Shown here: piece after piece, positions 24,626-26,710 of the stretch
Layout: the number at the start of each line of letters is the position of its first letter
How positions within the stretch are numbered: position 1 is the stretch's first letter
Source: Dunaliella salina
Taxonomy: Eukaryota; Chlorophyta; Chlorophyceae; Chlamydomonadales; Dunaliellaceae
Assembly: GCA_002284615.2 (NCBI GenBank)
Contig: MU070599.1
Location: forward strand, 32,042 to 58,751
DNA length: 26,710 bases
Direction of reading: 5' to 3'
Position numbers and translations under genes: made by a program
The notes under the pieces: model-generated
Databases searched by the model: none
Seen by the model: the letters and a program-made list of their open reading frames with translations, nothing else
What the model was told of the DNA's origin: nothing

Positions 24626-26710
24626 GCCAACTCATCAGCGTCTTCTCAAGCAAGCTTCACCTCACAAAACAGAGCATAAGCCTGTTCCTGGATGACTTCA
24701 AGATCATTGATGAGGCTCTCTCCCTCACTAAAACCCCTGCCCACACTTTCCCAACCCTGATTGCCTGCATCACCAAACCCCTCCTAAGTCTAGACATCCA
24801 AGGACTCCATGAACTTACAACCACTAAAGGAACCCGCATAATCAGTGTGGCAGAACTCAAGAACAAGCACTCACAAATTACAAAAAAAGGAAAATTACCC
24901 TCAACAGGTTGGCAGCCTTAGTCAACCTACCTCCCGATGTAGAATTAACCCAGGACATCATACATAAAATTCTGGAAGACAAAAATACTGCAGCTTACAC
25001 AATTCCCAGATTTCGCCTAATCAACAACAGCCGTATAAGCGAGCTGGTTGGCACACACACTTCAATGGTGCACCTCCAGACTCACCATGCCCAGAAACTA
25101 TCCCCCCAACTGCACACACATCACAACCAGTACCCCCAACAGTACCCCCAACACAACCCCGCTCCAGAAACCACTATACACACCCGCTTACAGGCCGCCG
25201 CATCAACATTACAAACACCTCTATCACTACCCCCAACCAAGACCCTCACAGAGCAACACAGAATCGAGGAACCNACCTAACAGAAATNAATAACAACCAA
25301 TCCACCACCTCCTTAAACACAACAGAGACAACCTCTCACAACACCTNCTCCTTAAATATTGCCTCCTTTGATATCACTTCTCAGAGCACCATCTTCCTGN
25401 CCACCACTTCTCACAGCACGCAAGGGACCTCCTCCACACCTCACGAAGAGGCAAGCACAAACCCTGGAAACACTCCAGACACCATACAAGAGAACATACA
25501 AGGTAACACAACCCAAAGGAGTCCCAACAANACCGACAATCATCCTCAGGGAGCTGCCAACGAACACGATATACCTCCCACCCAAGCTGTACCACTNAAT
25601 ACACTTTCTCAAAGTACCATAAACGCAACTGAAGAGCCACCCAGCAAAACGACACGCTCTCAAAGCAAACAAACAACCACACTAACCATAGGAGCAACCT
25701 CCTTGGTGCAAAACACACCTCAAAACTTCTTACTGCCCCCAACTGAGGATATACAGCAAGGAACCATAGAGACCCCATACTCAGCCACCACACCGACGCA
25801 AGCACAAATTATAACGCAAGAAATGCCCCTCTACCCCCAAGAAACTCCTTCAAACACCACCTCCATCAGGAAAAGAGCCGCCTCTGCCAACCTTGCACTC
25901 CCCACCACCCAACCTAACCATCCGGATGCCCCACACGGGTGGGACCCACAGGCTGTTGCTCCCCCCAATGAGCCACCCAGCAAGCGCACACGATCCAAAT
26001 CACAATCTAGCTCCCACCACACACTGAGCACCTGTCACCAAACAACGTCCGATCCCCTGGCCATGCAACACCAAAGTGACAACCTACCCCCCACTCAACA
26101 TCAGCCAAGCCCCCCCTCCGAGCCTCTCACCACCACCCTAACGTCCTCTAGCCAAGGCACACAAAATAGCCGACAGAAACCAAAGAGGAGAAAGCTTCTT
26201 CAACCTAATGCAAACCTCTCTATCCCTAGTATCTCACCACCAGGCCAAGCAGCCCAACACACAGACCTATGGCACTACAAAAAAAATAAATTGAAAAAAC
26301 TGATAACACAAACCTCTATGATGCAATCAATACTATCTACAACTACGACCTTAATGATATCACACATGTCAGTGACTGGGGAATCTTCCAGCACCAGAAA
26401 CAATATCTGATCCACTTTGCGCCCATGATCATAGAAAAATGGGCCCTGCCAATATTCAAACGCGCAAAGTTTACACCAGTCAATACNAGACCTGCCGCTC
26501 GAGCTGAAATTGAGTGCGCCTGCTGTGAGATCTGCAACTACAATGGCGGCAAAGAGCCCATAAACTCTGAGCCCCCCTATCCTGACATGTACATCTGCGA
26601 TGTCTGCCACCGAACCTACCACTGGTCCTGCATGAAGGAGGTCGGATGTTTCTCTGATACACAAAGACAGGATATAGACAACAACAGCTACTGGGCCTGC
26701 CCTGCATGCA
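24626..26710 (+). mobile_element. LINE family B 5' part: N-terminal region, S/T/P-rich linker, PHD-like finger (runs off window)
   Basis: The reading path is frame from 24616 (KLHLTKQSISLFLDDFKIID), then frame from 24909 (RLAALVNLPPDVELTQDIIH), then a long Ser/Thr/Pro/Gln-rich frame to about 26280 with basic patches (PSKRTRSKSQ, RQKPKRRKLL), then NLYDAINTIYNYDLND and CCEICNYNG ... YICDVCHRTYHWSCMKEVG ... YWACPAC. Three frame changes (about 24886, 25055, 26282) are all by -1. Two sit in A7/A8 runs and one at a CA repeat, which looks like single-base losses. Codon content stays coding-like throughout. The finger is a C4HC3-type PHD finger. The element continues past the window. Confidence 0.7.
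26509..26710 (+). CDS. PHD-like finger of LINE family B (partial)
   Basis: Codons give ECACCEICNYNG, then about 17 residues, then YICDVCHRTYHWSCMKEVG, then NNSYWACPAC. The C-x2-C / C-x2-C-x4-H / C / W-x-C-P-x-C pattern is intact, unlike the minus-strand copy, where some positions changed. It ends at the window edge. Confidence 0.75.
   Translation, partial: MECACCEICNYNGGKEPINSEPPYPDMYICDVCHRTYHWSCMKEVGCFSDTQRQDIDNNSYWACPAC

Overview
This window looks like nuclear DNA of a chlorophyte green alga, most like the chlamydomonadalean/Dunaliella type. That is an inference from the GT-AG introns, TGTAA polyadenylation signals, abundant (GT)n and CAG repeats, minisatellite-filled introns, and decayed non-LTR retrotransposons. 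Nothing bacterial is present: most open frames are shadows of repeats or of spliced exons, so genes must be read across splice sites. Isolated N bases occur between 25274 and 26487.

Left third (1-11023, + strand): the 3' portion of the gene for the WD40 subunit of chromatin assembly factor 1 (CHAF1B / p60 / plant FAS2). Five exons join in frame: 1-102, 3215-3668, 4456-4554, 5140-5277 and 8629-10377. They give about 846 residues ending at a TGA. The WD40 end is followed by a long Ala/Pro/Gln-rich tail that carries five R-R-x-x-P motifs resembling the ASF1-binding B-domain. The introns and the 3' UTR are built largely of tandem repeats. Several of these are copies of the exon edges and splice sites themselves.

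Middle (11024-18052): an intergenic stretch with LINE 3'-end relics, then a roughly 1 kb macro-repeat in two copies with strong hairpins (12751-14848), then LINE fragments including an APE-type endonuclease piece. Next comes the most notable locus: the C-terminal half of a Fanzor (eukaryotic TnpB-like, RNA-guided nuclease family) gene on the + strand. Its four exons (16431-16515, 16882-17042, 17320-17419, 17726-17833) splice in frame to a stop. They encode a CxxC...CxxC zinc ribbon and the RuvC-III 'DRD' motif. A 38-nt near-perfect hairpin lies 44 nt beyond the stop, followed by a TGTAA signal. The 5' half was not found in the window.

Right third (18053-26710): nested and fragmented non-LTR retrotransposons of two families. 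Family A has a YADD reverse transcriptase and a Cys-rich C-terminus (relics at 11750-12504 and 18580-18815, best copy 21387-23440 on the minus strand). Family B has an FADD reverse transcriptase, a Ser/Thr/Pro-rich N-terminal region, a PHD-like finger and a domain of unclear, possibly methyltransferase-like, nature. Family B copies lie at 18918-21310 and 23462-24625 on the minus strand, and a better-preserved 5' part lies at about 24626-26710 on the plus strand, interrupted by three frame breaks of the same direction.
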